Below the pieces are notes generated by a model. It saw only the letters and a program-made list of their open reading frames with translations, was not told where the DNA came from and searched no databases. From contig NZ_JAGPXX010000001.1 in NCBI RefSeq assembly GCF_018070345.1, positions 186,001-250,000 of the forward strand: a stretch of DNA of 64,000 nucleotides. The letters are read 5' to 3'. Each line of letters begins with the position of its first letter. Within the stretch, counting starts at the first letter, position 1. Shown here one piece after another: positions 35,209 through 44,262 of the stretch. The translations under genes were made by a program, and so were the position numbers. Source of the DNA: Streptomyces sp. F63 (GTDB lineage Bacteria; Actinomycetota; Actinomycetes; Streptomycetales; Streptomycetaceae).

Positions 35209-37035
35209 ATGGGGCACTACAAGTCGAATCTCCGCGACATCGAGTTCAACCTCTTCGAGGTGCTCGGGCGCGACAAGCTGTACGGCACCGGCCCGTTCGC
35301 GGAGATGGACGTCGACACCGCCAAGAGCGTCCTGTCCGAGATCGCCCGCCTCGCCGAGAACGAGCTCGCCGAGTCCTACGCCGACGCGGACCGCAACCCG
35401 CCGGTGTTCGACCCGGAGACCAACACCGCACCGCTCCCGGAGTCCTTCAAGAAGAGCTACCAGGCCTTCATGGACGCCGAGTGGTGGCGCCTGGGCATCC
35501 CGGAGGCGCTCGGCGGCACCATCACCCCGCGCTCCCTGCTCTGGGGCTTCGCCGAGACCATCCTGGGCTCCAACCCGGCGATCTGGATGTACTCCTCCGG
35601 CCCGGCCTTCGCCGGCGTCCTCTACGACGAGGGCACCGAGGAGCAGAAGAAGATCGCGCAGATCGCGGTGGAGAAGCAGTGGGGCTCCACCATGGTGCTG
35701 ACCGAGCCCGACGCGGGCTCCGACGTGGGCGCCGGCCGCACCAAGGCCGTCCAGCAGGAGGACGGCAGCTGGCACATCGAGGGCGTGAAGCGCTTCATCA
35801 CCTCGGGCGAGCACGACATGGCCGAGAACATCATCCACTACGTGCTGGCCCGCCCCGAGGGCGCCGGCCCCGGCACCAAGGGCCTGTCCCTGTTCATGGT
35901 GCCGAAGTACGAGTTCGACTTCGAGACCGGCGAGCTGGGCGCGCGCAACGGCGTCTACGCCACCAACGTCGAGCACAAGATGGGCCTCAAGGTCTCCAAC
36001 ACCTGCGAGATGACCTTCGGCGACAAGCACCCCGCCAAGGGCTGGCTCATCGGTGACAAGCACGACGGCATCCGCCAGATGTTCATGATCATCGAGTTCG
36101 CGCGGATGATGGTCGGCACGAAGGCCATCGCCACCCTCTCCACCGGCTACCTCAACGCCCTGGAGTACGCCAAGGAGCGCGTGCAGGGCCCGGACCTGGC
36201 CGCCTTCACGGACAAGAGCGCCCCGCGCGTCACCATCACGCACCACCCCGACGTCCGCCGCTCGCTGATGACGCAGAAGGCGTACGCCGAGGGCATGCGC
36301 TCCCTCGTCCTCTACACCGCCTCCATCCAGGACGAGATCCTCGTCAAGGAGGCCGCGGGCGAGGACGCCTCCGCCATCCACCGCCTCAACGACCTGCTGC
36401 TGCCGATCGTCAAGGGCTACGGCTCCGAGAAGTCCTACGAGCTGCTCGCCCAGTCGCTGCAGACCTTCGGCGGCTCCGGCTACCTCCAGGAGTACCCCCT
36501 GGAGCAGTACATCCGGGACGCCAAGATCGACACCCTCTACGAGGGCACCACCGCCATCCAGGGCCAGGACTTCTTCTTCCGGAAGATCGTCCGGGACCAG
36601 GGCCAGGCGCTGACCGCCCTCTCCGAGGAGATCAAGAAGTTCCTCGGCGACGCCGAGGGCGGCGAGGAACTGGCCGACGCCCGCGCCGAGCTGTCCAAGG
36701 CCGCGGTCGACCTGGAGGCCATCGTCGGCCACATGCTGACCGACCTGGCCGCCACCGAGCAGGACGTGAAGTCGATCTACAAGGTCGGCCTCAACACCAC
36801 CCGCCTGCTGATGGCCTCCGGCGACGTCGTCGTCGGCTACCTGCTGCTCAAGGGCGCCGCGGTCGCCGCCGCGAAGCTCGCCTCGGCCTCCGCCAAGGAC
36901 AAGCCGTTCTACGAGGGCAAGATCGCCGCGGCGAAGTTCTTCGCGCACACCGTGCTGCCGGGCGTCTCCGCCCAGCGCACGCTGGCCGAGAAGACCGACA
37001 ACTCCCTGATGGAGCTGGACGAGGCCGCCTTCTGA
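35209..37035 (+). CDS. Acyl-CoA dehydrogenase
   Basis: A 608-residue flavoenzyme oxidising acyl-CoA to enoyl-CoA, of the larger actinobacterial type. Motifs: [15 protein letters not shown] (FAD/substrate loop), the SFGGSGY-like [23 protein letters not shown], and [14 protein letters not shown], with the catalytic-base region. About 130 extra C-terminal helical residues match the long form. The ATG at 35209 was chosen because GGAG precedes it and the conserved [18 protein letters not shown] start follows directly. A TTACTGACGGGTAGCAT stretch near 35125 is a likely promoter or operator. Confidence 0.93.
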   Translation: MGHYKSNLRDIEFNLFEVLGRDKLYGTGPFAEMDVDTAKSVLSEIARLAENELAESYADADRNPPVFDPETNTAPLPESFKKSYQAFMDAEWWRLGIPEALGGTITPRSLLWGFAETILGSNPAIWMYSSGPAFAGVLYDEGTEEQKKIAQIAVEKQWGSTMVLTEPDAGSDVGAGRTKAVQQEDGSWHIEGVKRFITSGEHDMAENIIHYVLARPEGAGPGTKGLSLFMVPKYEFDFETGELGARNGVYATNVEHKMGLKVSNTCEMTFGDKHPAKGWLIGDKHDGIRQMFMIIEFARMMVGTKAIATLSTGYLNALEYAKERVQGPDLAAFTDKSAPRVTITHHPDVRRSLMTQKAYAEGMRSLVLYTASIQDEILVKEAAGEDASAIHRLNDLLLPIVKGYGSEKSYELLAQSLQTFGGSGYLQEYPLEQYIRDAKIDTLYEGTTAIQGQDFFFRKIVRDQGQALTALSEEIKKFLGDAEGGEELADARAELSKAAVDLEAIVGHMLTDLAATEQDVKSIYKVGLNTTRLLMASGDVVVGYLLLKGAAVAAAKLASASAKDKPFYEGKIAAAKFFAHTVLPGVSAQRTLAEKTDNSLMELDEAAF

Positions 37036-37154
37036 GGCGTCACCGCGTCCGGAACGCCCACCGCGTTCCCCACCGCCCAGGTCCCCGTCCGCGGATGAGG
37101 CCCTGAAACCCCGGCCCGCACAGGCCGTCCGCGCCGACGCGCGGCCGGGGTCCC

Positions 37155-37189
37155 GACCCCCGCCCGGCAGGTCCCGCCGGGCGGGGGTC
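37155..37189 (+). terminator. Hairpin after the acyl-CoA dehydrogenase gene
   Basis: GACCCCCGCCCGGC (37155-37168) and GCCGGGCGGGGGTC (37176-37189) form a perfect 14-bp stem with a 7-nt loop, between two same-strand genes. No U-tract follows. Confidence 0.65.
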
Positions 37190-37250
37190 ACCTTCTGCGC
37201 GCAGCGAGCCCGTTCGGGCCCCTTCCGGCCCCTTTCCTATGCTGAACCCC

Positions 37251-38549
37251 ATGAGCCGACCTCCCCGCTTCACCCGCGCGCACACCGACGACCTGATCTC
37301 CTACCTCGCGGCGAGCCCCTCGCCCTACCACGCGGTCGCCAACGCCGCGGGACGGCTGGAGACGGCCGGGTTCCGGCAGGTCGAGGAGACCGAGGCGTGG
37401 GACGGCTCGCCCGGCGGCCGGTACGTCCTGCGGGGCGGGGCGCTCATCGCCTGGTACGTCCCCGACGGCGCCGGCCCCGAGACCCCGTACCGGATCATCG
37501 GCGCCCACACCGACTCCCCCAACCTGCGGGTGAAGCCCGTCCCCGACACGGGCGCGCACGGCTGGCGGCAGATCGCCGTCGAGATCTACGGCGGCACCCT
37601 CCTCAACACCTGGCTCGACCGGGACCTCGGCCTCAGCGGCCGGCTCACCCTGCGCGACGGCTCCCACCGGCTCGTCACCGTCGACCGGCCGCTGCTGCGC
37701 GTGCCCCAGCTCGCCGTCCACCTCGACCGCGCCGTCAACGCCGAGGGCCTCAAGCTCGACAAGCAGCGCCACATGACGCCCGTCTGGGGCCTCGGCGACG
37801 TCCACGAGGGCGACCTCGTCTCCTTCGTCGCGGACGAGGCCGGGGTCCCCGCCGGGGAGATCGCCGGCTGGGACCTGATGGTCCACAGCGTCGAACCCCC
37901 CGCCTACCTCGGCCGCGACCGCGAACTGCTCGCCGGGCCGCGCATGGACAACCTGCTGTCCGTGCACGCCGGCACGGCCGCCCTCGCCGCCGTCACCCGG
38001 GACGGCGGGGAGCACCTCACGGCCATCCCCGTCCTCGCCGCCTTCGACCACGAGGAGAACGGCAGCCAGTCCGACACCGGCGCCGACGGACCGCTCCTCG
38101 GCAGCGTCATGGAACGCTCCGTCTTCGCCCGCGGCGGCGGTTACGAGGACCGCGCCCGCTCCTTCGCCGGCTCCTTCTGCCTCTCCTCCGACACCGGCCA
38201 CGCCGTCCACCCCAACTACGCGGAACGGCACGAACCCGGCCACCACCCGATGCCGAACGGCGGCCCCATCCTCAAGGTCAACGTCAACCAGCGCTACGCC
38301 ACCGACGGCGCCGGCCGGGCCGTCTTCGTCCGCGCCTGCGAGCGGGCCGGGGTGCCCTGGCAGGCGTTCGTCTCCAACAACTCCATGCCCTGCGGCACCA
38401 CGATCGGCCCCATCACCGCCGCCCGGCACGGCATCGCGACGGTCGACATCGGCGCCGCCATCCTCTCCATGCACTCGGCCCGCGAACTGTGCGGCGCCGA
38501 CGACCCGCATCTGCTCGCCGACGCGCTCCGGGCGTTCCTGGAGGAGTGA
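37251..38549 (+). CDS. M18 family aminopeptidase
   Basis: A 432-residue zinc aminopeptidase. Metal- and active-site blocks are all visible: GAHTDSPNLRVKP, LDKQRHMTPVW, GPRMDNLLSVHAG, FDHEENGSQSDTGADG, SSDTGHAVHPNY and NNSMPCGTTIGP. It removes N-terminal, often acidic, residues from peptides in the cytosol. The start was set at ATG 37251; an in-frame ATG at 37239 overlaps a TATGCT -10-like box, so a leaderless transcript starting at 37251 is likely. Confidence 0.93.
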   Translation: MSRPPRFTRAHTDDLISYLAASPSPYHAVANAAGRLETAGFRQVEETEAWDGSPGGRYVLRGGALIAWYVPDGAGPETPYRIIGAHTDSPNLRVKPVPDTGAHGWRQIAVEIYGGTLLNTWLDRDLGLSGRLTLRDGSHRLVTVDRPLLRVPQLAVHLDRAVNAEGLKLDKQRHMTPVWGLGDVHEGDLVSFVADEAGVPAGEIAGWDLMVHSVEPPAYLGRDRELLAGPRMDNLLSVHAGTAALAAVTRDGGEHLTAIPVLAAFDHEENGSQSDTGADGPLLGSVMERSVFARGGGYEDRARSFAGSFCLSSDTGHAVHPNYAERHEPGHHPMPNGGPILKVNVNQRYATDGAGRAVFVRACERAGVPWQAFVSNNSMPCGTTIGPITAARHGIATVDIGAAILSMHSARELCGADDPHLLADALRAFLEE

Positions 38550-38734
38550 GCCGGGGCGGCGTTCCGGCTGCGGGGCGGCGCGGCGTTCCGCCGCGGCCGG
38601 AATGCGTTGGCGCGCGGGGCACTTGACACCCGGCGGTTCCCCTCCACACCAAGCGGCGCATGGAGCCCCCCGCCCCGGGTATCCGGAGGCTACGCACGGA
38701 GCCCGGAAGGCCAACGCTTGAGGAGGCGGATCCC

Positions 38735-38965
38735 ATGGGTATCGGCGGAAGCATCCTTCTGATCGCGGTCGGGGGCATCCTGACCTTCGCCGTGAGCTGG
38801 GACATTGCCGGAGTCAACCTCGATCTGGTCGGCCTCATCATGATGGCGGTCGGTCTCATCGGGCTCGCGGCCTACGTGAGCATCCTGAAGCGGCGCAGGG
38901 TCCAGCCGCCGGCCCCGGGCGCCCCGGTGGTCGAGGTCGAGGACCACAACCGCTACTACCGGTGA
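38735..38965 (+). CDS. Small membrane protein (DUF6458-like)
   Basis: A 76-residue protein with two membrane helices, ILLIAVGGILTFAVSWDI and LVGLIMMAVGLIGLAAYV, joined by AGVNLDL and followed by a basic then acidic tail ending NRYYR. The layout MGIGGSILLIAVGGILTFAV is that of the widespread actinobacterial DUF6458 group, whose function is unknown. A strong AGGAGG site precedes the ATG. Confidence 0.8.
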   Translation: MGIGGSILLIAVGGILTFAVSWDIAGVNLDLVGLIMMAVGLIGLAAYVSILKRRRVQPPAPGAPVVEVEDHNRYYR

Positions 38966-39213
38966 TGCGGAGTACGCGCAGGCGTACTCGGCCGGGAAAG
39001 GGTACGGCCGCCGCGTGATCAACGGCTGGTGTGGACAAACGAAGATCACGCGGTGGCCGCAGACCAGAACGGAGTCCCTGCTCGCCGGCGGATGTGCGCC
39101 CTCCCGACGCCCGCCGACGGAACGCACGGACCACACGAACGCACAGGGCTGGAACTGCGGCGGAGTACAGGACGGTGCGCCTTCTCCGTGCCCGGCTGTG
39201 GTGCCGGCGCGCC

Positions 39214-40419
39214 TCAGCCCCCGGGGCCCCGCTCCGCCACTCTCACAGCCCAGGAGTCCGCCGGGTCGTCCAGCCACACCCGCTGTCCCTCCGGCGTGAC
39301 GGTGAGGCCGAACCGGGTGTGGTCCGGTTCGCCACGGCCCACCCACCACCGGTAGGCCGCTTCGACCTCATCCCACAACCGGCGCGGTCCCGACTGCCAG
39401 ACTTTCGCCTCCGGCTCTCCGTCACGGAACATCACGCACGCCCAGGAGCGGTCACTCAGTCCGTAGAACCACACCGGCCGTGCACCCTCGCGCTTCTCCG
39501 CGACGGCCTGAGTGCAGTCCCGCACACGGAGCCCCAGGGCGAACGGAACGGCTGTGTACCTCCCGGTGATGAGCTCCCCTTCGGTCACCGTGGTCGTGGA
39601 TGTGTCGGCGCTCTCCGTCGCCCCCGCCGAGGCATATTCGCTGTGGTCGGCCAGGGACAGCCGCTGTGCGCGCAGCTTCATGAATTCCACGGGGCGTGTG
39701 AAGGGCCCCGATGCCGTCCCGTTTCTCACCACCAGTCGGGCCACAGCATCCGCGTTGGAATAGTGCGTGCCCCAAGGGGCGACGATGAGGCCGCCCGAAC
39801 GGGTTTGCTCGATCCACGCCCCCGGGATCTCCCGGAGTCCGACGGTAGCCAGGACGCGGTCATACGGCGCGGGGCCCGCGTAGCCCTGGAACCCGTCGCC
39901 CAGGACGACTTCCGGGTACAGCCCCAGCGCGCAGAGCCGTTCCCGGGCCCTTCCCGACACGGAGCGGTCCACCTCGACCGTGACGACGTTCCGACCGCCG
40001 AGGCGGTGTGTCAGGGCCCCGGCCGTCTCGCCCGTGCCGGTGCCGACGTCGAGTGCCCGCATGCCCTCCTCCACGGCCATCGCTTGAAGCATGGCGTACA
40101 CGACTGAGGGCATGGACGAGGAACTGGTCGACACCTTCCCCGGCGCGGTGCCGGTGTGCTTGCCGTCATCCCACTGCGTCACGATGGGGACGTTGCTGTC
40201 CGCCGCGGCATACCAGGCATCGGGGTCGGCGGCCCGGTCGACGGTGACGCTCGCGCCCTTGTCCATGTCGAACGGCCACATCACGTCAGGCAGGAAGGCG
40301 GCCCGGTCCACTGCCGCGAACGTCGGAGCCCAGTCCGGCGTCATCGAACGCGTCTCCAGGAGGAGGCGCCCCAGCTCCTTTCGGCTGGGGCGGCCCGCCT
40401 GCGCAGAGTCGATCGTCAC
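39214..40419 (-). CDS. PIMT-family O-methyltransferase of a RiPP-like locus
   Basis: A 401-residue SAM-dependent methyltransferase related to protein L-isoaspartyl methyltransferase. Recognisable are VDRAAFLPD, the SAM motif RALDVGTGTGETAGAL (121-136), VEVDRSVSGRARERL, and LGDGFQGYAGPAPYDRVLATVG. About 180 extra C-terminal residues end with TRFGLTVTPEGQRVWLDDP, a tail seen in PIMT homologues tied to peptide natural products, where they methylate an Asp side chain that then cyclises to aspartimide. The GTG start overlaps the stop of the 53-residue peptide gene by 4 bp (GTGA), tying it to the two peptide genes. No lanthionine, lasso or ATP-grasp enzyme is nearby. A plain repair enzyme is less likely given this context. 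Confidence 0.8.
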   Translation of the reverse strand: MTIDSAQAGRPSRKELGRLLLETRSMTPDWAPTFAAVDRAAFLPDVMWPFDMDKGASVTVDRAADPDAWYAAADSNVPIVTQWDDGKHTGTAPGKVSTSSSSMPSVVYAMLQAMAVEEGMRALDVGTGTGETAGALTHRLGGRNVVTVEVDRSVSGRARERLCALGLYPEVVLGDGFQGYAGPAPYDRVLATVGLREIPGAWIEQTRSGGLIVAPWGTHYSNADAVARLVVRNGTASGPFTRPVEFMKLRAQRLSLADHSEYASAGATESADTSTTTVTEGELITGRYTAVPFALGLRVRDCTQAVAEKREGARPVWFYGLSDRSWACVMFRDGEPEAKVWQSGPRRLWDEVEAAYRWWVGRGEPDHTRFGLTVTPEGQRVWLDDPADSWAVRVAERGPGG

Positions 40420-40577
40420 TTGCGGTGCGTCCCGTCGCCGGGCGGGGTGTCGCCGTCAGGGGACGGCGGGTCCTGGGGCGGCGTCCACGGGGTGCCGGGG
40501 TGTCCGTCGCCTCCGTCCCCTCCGCCTTCACGGAGTCCGCCGTTGTGGGCGGCGGTGAGGATCTGCATGTTCCTCAC
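40416..40577 (-). CDS. Short peptide 2, candidate RiPP precursor (53 aa)
   Basis: A 53-residue peptide read from the GTG that overlaps the previous stop; an ATG three codons later is possible. It begins VRNMQILTAAHNGG, continues through a Gly/Asp-rich middle, and then carries PGTPWTPPQDPPSPDG followed by DTPPGDGTHRK. Twelve of 16 motif residues are shared with the preceding 40-residue peptide. There is no cysteine, so it cannot be a lanthipeptide. Asp in Asp-Gly is the chemically favoured position for aspartimide formation, matching the methyltransferase encoded immediately downstream with a 4-bp overlap. The role is inferred from context; the frame itself is supported by the paired overlaps and the shared motif. 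Confidence 0.7.
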   Translation of the reverse strand: MRNMQILTAAHNGGLREGGGDGGDGHPGTPWTPPQDPPSPDGDTPPGDGTHRK

Positions 40578-40696
40578 GTCACCCTCCTCTCGCTCCGAGT
40601 GGTACCGGTCATGCTCGGGCCACCGTCGGGGGACGGTGGGTCCGGAGGAACGGGCCACGGCTCGCCGGGAGTCGTGCTGAGCGTAGGCAACAACAT
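40574..40696 (-). CDS. Short peptide 1, candidate RiPP precursor (40 aa)
   Basis: A 40-residue peptide starting MLLPTLSTTPGEPW, with AGAAGAGGA placed 5 bp before the ATG. The centre is PGEPWPVPPDPPSPDG, then GPSMTGTTRSERRVT. It is the first gene of the three-gene chain: its TGA overlaps the GTG of peptide 2. The conserved Trp, Pro-rich run and terminal Asp-Gly are shared with peptide 2, while leader-like and tail parts differ. That fits two precursors handled by one enzyme. It could also be a small signalling peptide. It is too short for most automated gene finders. Confidence 0.68.
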   Translation of the reverse strand: MLLPTLSTTPGEPWPVPPDPPSPDGGPSMTGTTRSERRVT

Positions 40697-40837
40697 GATG
40701 TCCTCTTCTCCGTTTCCCGCCGTGTCCGTGGCGGTGCACGCACTACGTAACCGGACGGACACGCACGGCGGTACCGTGAACGCAACGCCAGAACTTGAAA
40801 GCGTTGAAAGTCTGCGGGGAACGCCGGGAGTTGAGCC
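40697..40837. promoter_or_regulatory. Divergent promoter of the peptide/methyltransferase locus
   Basis: The 141-bp gap holds a perfect 9-bp inverted repeat, CGTGTCCGT (40721-40729) and ACGGACACG (40755-40763), and a direct repeat TTGAAAG at 40795-40801 and 40804-40810, ahead of the regulator gene. Either could bind the XRE-TPR protein encoded next to it. Confidence 0.5.
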
Positions 40838-42169
40838 ATGGCCAAGCGTGAGCCAAACGCCTGTCTGAGTCGCCTGCTCGGTGAAACCGGCGGGAGCCAA
40901 AGCCGGTTCGCCACGGCCGTGAACCGGATTGGTACCGAACAGGGCACGCGGCTGAGGTACGACGCCTCCGCCGTGAGTCACTGGCTCACGGGGACGACTC
41001 CCAGGAGAGAGGTGCGCCCCCTCATCCTGGAAGCCCTGGCCCGCAAGCTGGCTCGCCCTGTCACGCACGCGGACGCCGGATTCCCCATGCCCACCGGTCA
41101 GCCCCAGAGCACTACCGTTGAAGGACTGCTGGAGCTGGGGAGGCACGACATGGACCCGTCCCGCCGTGGCGTCCTGGGCGCCGCTCTCTTCTCCGCCGCA
41201 CTCACCATTCCGGACTGGCCGAACGTGGTGGGCCGTATGGAGGCAGTCCGGACCGGCCGTACCCACCGCATCGGGTACGCGGAAGTGGACGCGGTGGTGG
41301 CCATGACGGACAAGGTGTCAGAACTGGACGACGTGTTCGGCGGACGCCACGCCAGGCCCATGGCCGCCGCTTTCCTGGTCAATACGGTCACCCCCCACCT
41401 CCGCGCCGACGCTTCCGACGGCGTACGCAAGGCCATGCTCTCCGCCGCTTCGGACCTCCTGTACCTGACCGGGTACATGGCCGTGGACGAAGGGCTTCAC
41501 GGCCTGGCACAGCGGTATTACGTCAAGGCCCTGGAGCTGGCCGGGGCAGCCGACGACCGCCTGACCTACTGCACCACATTGCGCGGAATGAGCCTCCAGG
41601 CCGTGGACCTCGGCCACCATGCCCACGCCCTCCGTCTGGCCGATGCCGCCGCCGCGGCCTCCCGCAACGCCGGGCCCCGTATGCGCGCCTTCCTGTCCGG
41701 GCAACAGGCTCACGCCTACGCGGCCGGCGGCGACCGTGTCACCGCCCTGCGATACATACGGGAGGCGGAAGTGGCCATGGACAAGGCGGAGTCCCGGGCA
41801 AAGACGTTCGGGAGCTATGACCCCTCGTCCCTGGCGTACCACATAGCCCAGGTCCAGTACGGTCTGGGAGACCTGTCCGGGTCCGTGAAGAACATGAAGG
41901 AGTCATCCCGCCTCCGCCACGATGTGTACCGCCGGACCCGCGTTCGCTATGACGCGATGTTGGCGGAACGCCAGCTGGAACTCGGCCACCTGGAAGCGGC
42001 GTGTGCCACCTGGCACCGCGTGCTGGATGATTACCCGCTGGTCCACTCCGGCCGGGCGGACGAACGGGTAGCCGTCATGAAGGCTCTCATCCGTCCCCAC
42101 GCACGAAACCGGGCGGCCCAGGCCCTGTACGAGCGGGCCCAGGCCGTGAACGTCCCGGCCACCGCATGA
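40838..42169 (+). CDS. XRE-TPR regulator next to the peptide locus
   Basis: A 443-residue regulator. The N-terminal helix-turn-helix region runs to about residue 80 (LSRLLGETGGSQSRFATAVN; YDASAVSHWLTGTTPRREVRPLILEALARKL). A Pro-rich hinge and a PSRRGVLGAALFSAALTIPDW stretch follow, then tetratricopeptide-like helices to the end (LRLADAAAAASRNAGPRMRAFL; YGLGDLSGSVKNMKESSRL). This build is common in Streptomyces regulators beside peptide clusters and in RRNPP-like peptide-sensing families. It is transcribed away from the peptide genes, so it probably controls them and may sense a peptide. CCGGGAG lies upstream of the ATG. Confidence 0.85.
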   Translation: MAKREPNACLSRLLGETGGSQSRFATAVNRIGTEQGTRLRYDASAVSHWLTGTTPRREVRPLILEALARKLARPVTHADAGFPMPTGQPQSTTVEGLLELGRHDMDPSRRGVLGAALFSAALTIPDWPNVVGRMEAVRTGRTHRIGYAEVDAVVAMTDKVSELDDVFGGRHARPMAAAFLVNTVTPHLRADASDGVRKAMLSAASDLLYLTGYMAVDEGLHGLAQRYYVKALELAGAADDRLTYCTTLRGMSLQAVDLGHHAHALRLADAAAAASRNAGPRMRAFLSGQQAHAYAAGGDRVTALRYIREAEVAMDKAESRAKTFGSYDPSSLAYHIAQVQYGLGDLSGSVKNMKESSRLRHDVYRRTRVRYDAMLAERQLELGHLEAACATWHRVLDDYPLVHSGRADERVAVMKALIRPHARNRAAQALYERAQAVNVPATA

Positions 42170-42238
42170 GCGGCTGCAGACAAACCCGCGCTCCGGCGGG
42201 CTCACCCGGGCCCGGGCCGTGTCACGGCCTCACGGCCG

Positions 42239-44170
42239 TCAGGGCGTGTCGAGTCCCGCCAGCACCAGGGGGAGGCGGTCCGCGCCGCCCTCGGACACCG
42301 TCACCGGAACTCCCCAGTCCTGCTGGTGCACATGGCAGGCCGGGTACTCCTGCGCCGGGTCGTCGTCACAGGACGCCGCCATCGCCGAGACGTGCAGCAC
42401 CCCTTCGGTGAACCCCTCGGCCAGGACGAGATCGCGCCCGAGCCCCGTGTCCGTACCGGAGCCCTCCGCCAGCAGCTCCGGCGGCGTCGCGCTGACGACG
42501 AGCCGGGTCGCGGGGCCGTAGCGCTCGTCCAGCTTCTGCCCGGCGGGCGGCCGGAACACCACGTCGAGCCGGAGCCGCCCCGGCGCCACCTCGGTGGCCG
42601 CGCGCCGCGTCCGGTGCGCCACCGGCTCGACGCGCACCGCCTCCTCCGGGAGCCGCAGCCGCGTCAGCCGGTGCCGGGCGGACTCGACGACCACGATCGC
42701 GTCGCCGTCGAGCACGGCGTCCGAGGGCTCGCGCAGATCGGTGGCGAGGGTGGTCACCTCGCCGGTGGCCGGGTCGTAGCGGCGCAGCGCGTGGTTGTAC
42801 GTGTCGCTGACGGCGACCGAGCCGTCCGGGAGCGCGGTGACGCCCAGGGGATGCTGGAGCAGGGCCTGCCCGGCGGGGCCGTCGCGGTGCCCGAAGTCGA
42901 AGAGGCCGGTGCCGACAGCCGTGCGGACGATGAACTCCCCGCCCGCGGCACCCGGTTCGGCCGATCCGGCCCGCTCATCCGGTCCGGCCGGCTCGCCCGG
43001 TCCGGCCGGCTCGGCGCGCTCGATCCAGCGGAGGGCGCTGGTCTCGGAGTCGGCGATCCACAGCCGGTCCCCGGCGGCCGCGAGCCCGGACGGCTGCGCG
43101 AACCACGCCTCTGCGGCGGGCCCGTCCACCAGACCCTCGTTGGTTGTACCGGCAACGGCTTCGACGGTGGCGCCACCGTCCCCGTCCCCGTCCCCGCCCG
43201 CGCCCGCGCCCGCGTCCGCCGGCGGGGTCCACGTCCAGAGCTGGTGAACGCCGGCCATGGCGATCCACAGCCGGTCCGCGAACCACGCCACGTCCCAGGG
43301 CGAGGAGAGATCCGTCTCCCAGGCGGGCCCGGAGGTCGCGGAGCCCTGCCACCACTGGCGGCCGGTGCCCGCGATCGTCGTCACCCGGCCCGTCTCCGCG
43401 TCCACCGCCCGCAGCGCGTGGTTGACCGTGTCGGCCACCGCGACCCTGCCGTCGGGCAGCAGCGCCAGGCCCTGCGGCTCGCTGAACCGCGCCTCGTCCG
43501 AACCGCCGTCGGCCAGGCCACGCTCACCGCTGCCGATCCGGCGGAGGACGGTCTCGCCGTCGGCGGCCAGCTCCACCAGGGCGTGCCGGGTGGAGTCCGA
43601 GACGAGGAAGGTGCCGCCGGGCAGCCGGACGGCCTTGCCGGGGAACCGCAGATCGGTCGGCACCGGCTCGGGCGCGACGTACGGTCCCTCGCCGCGCCGC
43701 AGGGTCCCCTTGGCGGCGTGCTCCTCCTCCAGCTCCGCCACGAGCCGCTCGATGGCATGGGCGTGGCCCTCACCGGCGTGCTGGGCGACGACGTAGCCCT
43801 CGGGGTCGATGACCACGAGCGTGGGCCAGGCCCGCACGGCGTACTGCTTCCAGGTGGCCAGCTCGGGATCGTCGAGCACGGGGTGGTGCACCTCGTAGCG
43901 CTCGACGGCGTCCACGACGGCCTGGTGCTCGGCCTCGTGCACGAACTTGGGCGAGTGGACCCCGATCACCACGACCGTGTCCCGGTGCTTCTCCTCCAAC
44001 TCCCGCAACTCGTCGAGCACATGCAGGCAGTTCACACAGCAGAACGTCCAAAAATCCAAGATCACAACGCGCCCCCGCAGGTCGGCGAGGGTGTACGAGG
44101 TACCGCCGGTGTTGAGCCAGCCGCCCTTGCCGATCAGTTCGGGAGCGCGGACGCGTGCGTGCTTTGCCAT
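42239..44170 (-). CDS. Thioredoxin-like / NHL-repeat fusion protein
   Basis: A 643-residue protein. Residues 5-150 form a TlpA/thioredoxin-like domain with the motif WTFCCVNCLHVLDEL (Cys44, Cys45, Cys48) and the cis-proline in RAWPTLVVID. From about 185 onward come NHL beta-propeller repeats (FLVSDSTRHALVELA; GLALLPDGRVAVADTVNHALRAVD; GVTALPDGSVAVSDTYNHALRRYD) and a C-terminal beta domain. It matches the bacterial homologues of NHLRC2. No signal peptide is seen. GGAGGG abuts the ATG at 44170, so a start further upstream (44221) cannot be excluded. An Ala/Gly/Asp repeat interrupts the propeller near residue 310. Confidence 0.9.
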   Translation of the reverse strand: MAKHARVRAPELIGKGGWLNTGGTSYTLADLRGRVVILDFWTFCCVNCLHVLDELRELEEKHRDTVVVIGVHSPKFVHEAEHQAVVDAVERYEVHHPVLDDPELATWKQYAVRAWPTLVVIDPEGYVVAQHAGEGHAHAIERLVAELEEEHAAKGTLRRGEGPYVAPEPVPTDLRFPGKAVRLPGGTFLVSDSTRHALVELAADGETVLRRIGSGERGLADGGSDEARFSEPQGLALLPDGRVAVADTVNHALRAVDAETGRVTTIAGTGRQWWQGSATSGPAWETDLSSPWDVAWFADRLWIAMAGVHQLWTWTPPADAGAGAGGDGDGDGGATVEAVAGTTNEGLVDGPAAEAWFAQPSGLAAAGDRLWIADSETSALRWIERAEPAGPGEPAGPDERAGSAEPGAAGGEFIVRTAVGTGLFDFGHRDGPAGQALLQHPLGVTALPDGSVAVSDTYNHALRRYDPATGEVTTLATDLREPSDAVLDGDAIVVVESARHRLTRLRLPEEAVRVEPVAHRTRRAATEVAPGRLRLDVVFRPPAGQKLDERYGPATRLVVSATPPELLAEGSGTDTGLGRDLVLAEGFTEGVLHVSAMAASCDDDPAQEYPACHVHQQDWGVPVTVSEGGADRLPLVLAGLDTP

Positions 44171-44262
44171 CCCTCCATCGTGCCCGACGACGGGCGAGGC
44201 CCGGACGCCGGGCACAGGCATGGCCGGGGCCGCCCAGGCGTCCCGGGGGCGGTCTCAGCGCG

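Noticed and set aside
38966..39213. A further short peptide gene downstream of the methyltransferase
   Set aside because: Frames here have no good ribosome-binding site and do not contain the PW/DPPSPDG motif of the two upstream peptides.
39214..40419. Lanthipeptide or graspetide cluster
   Set aside because: The peptides have no cysteine and no LanB/LanC/LanM or ATP-grasp gene lies within the window.
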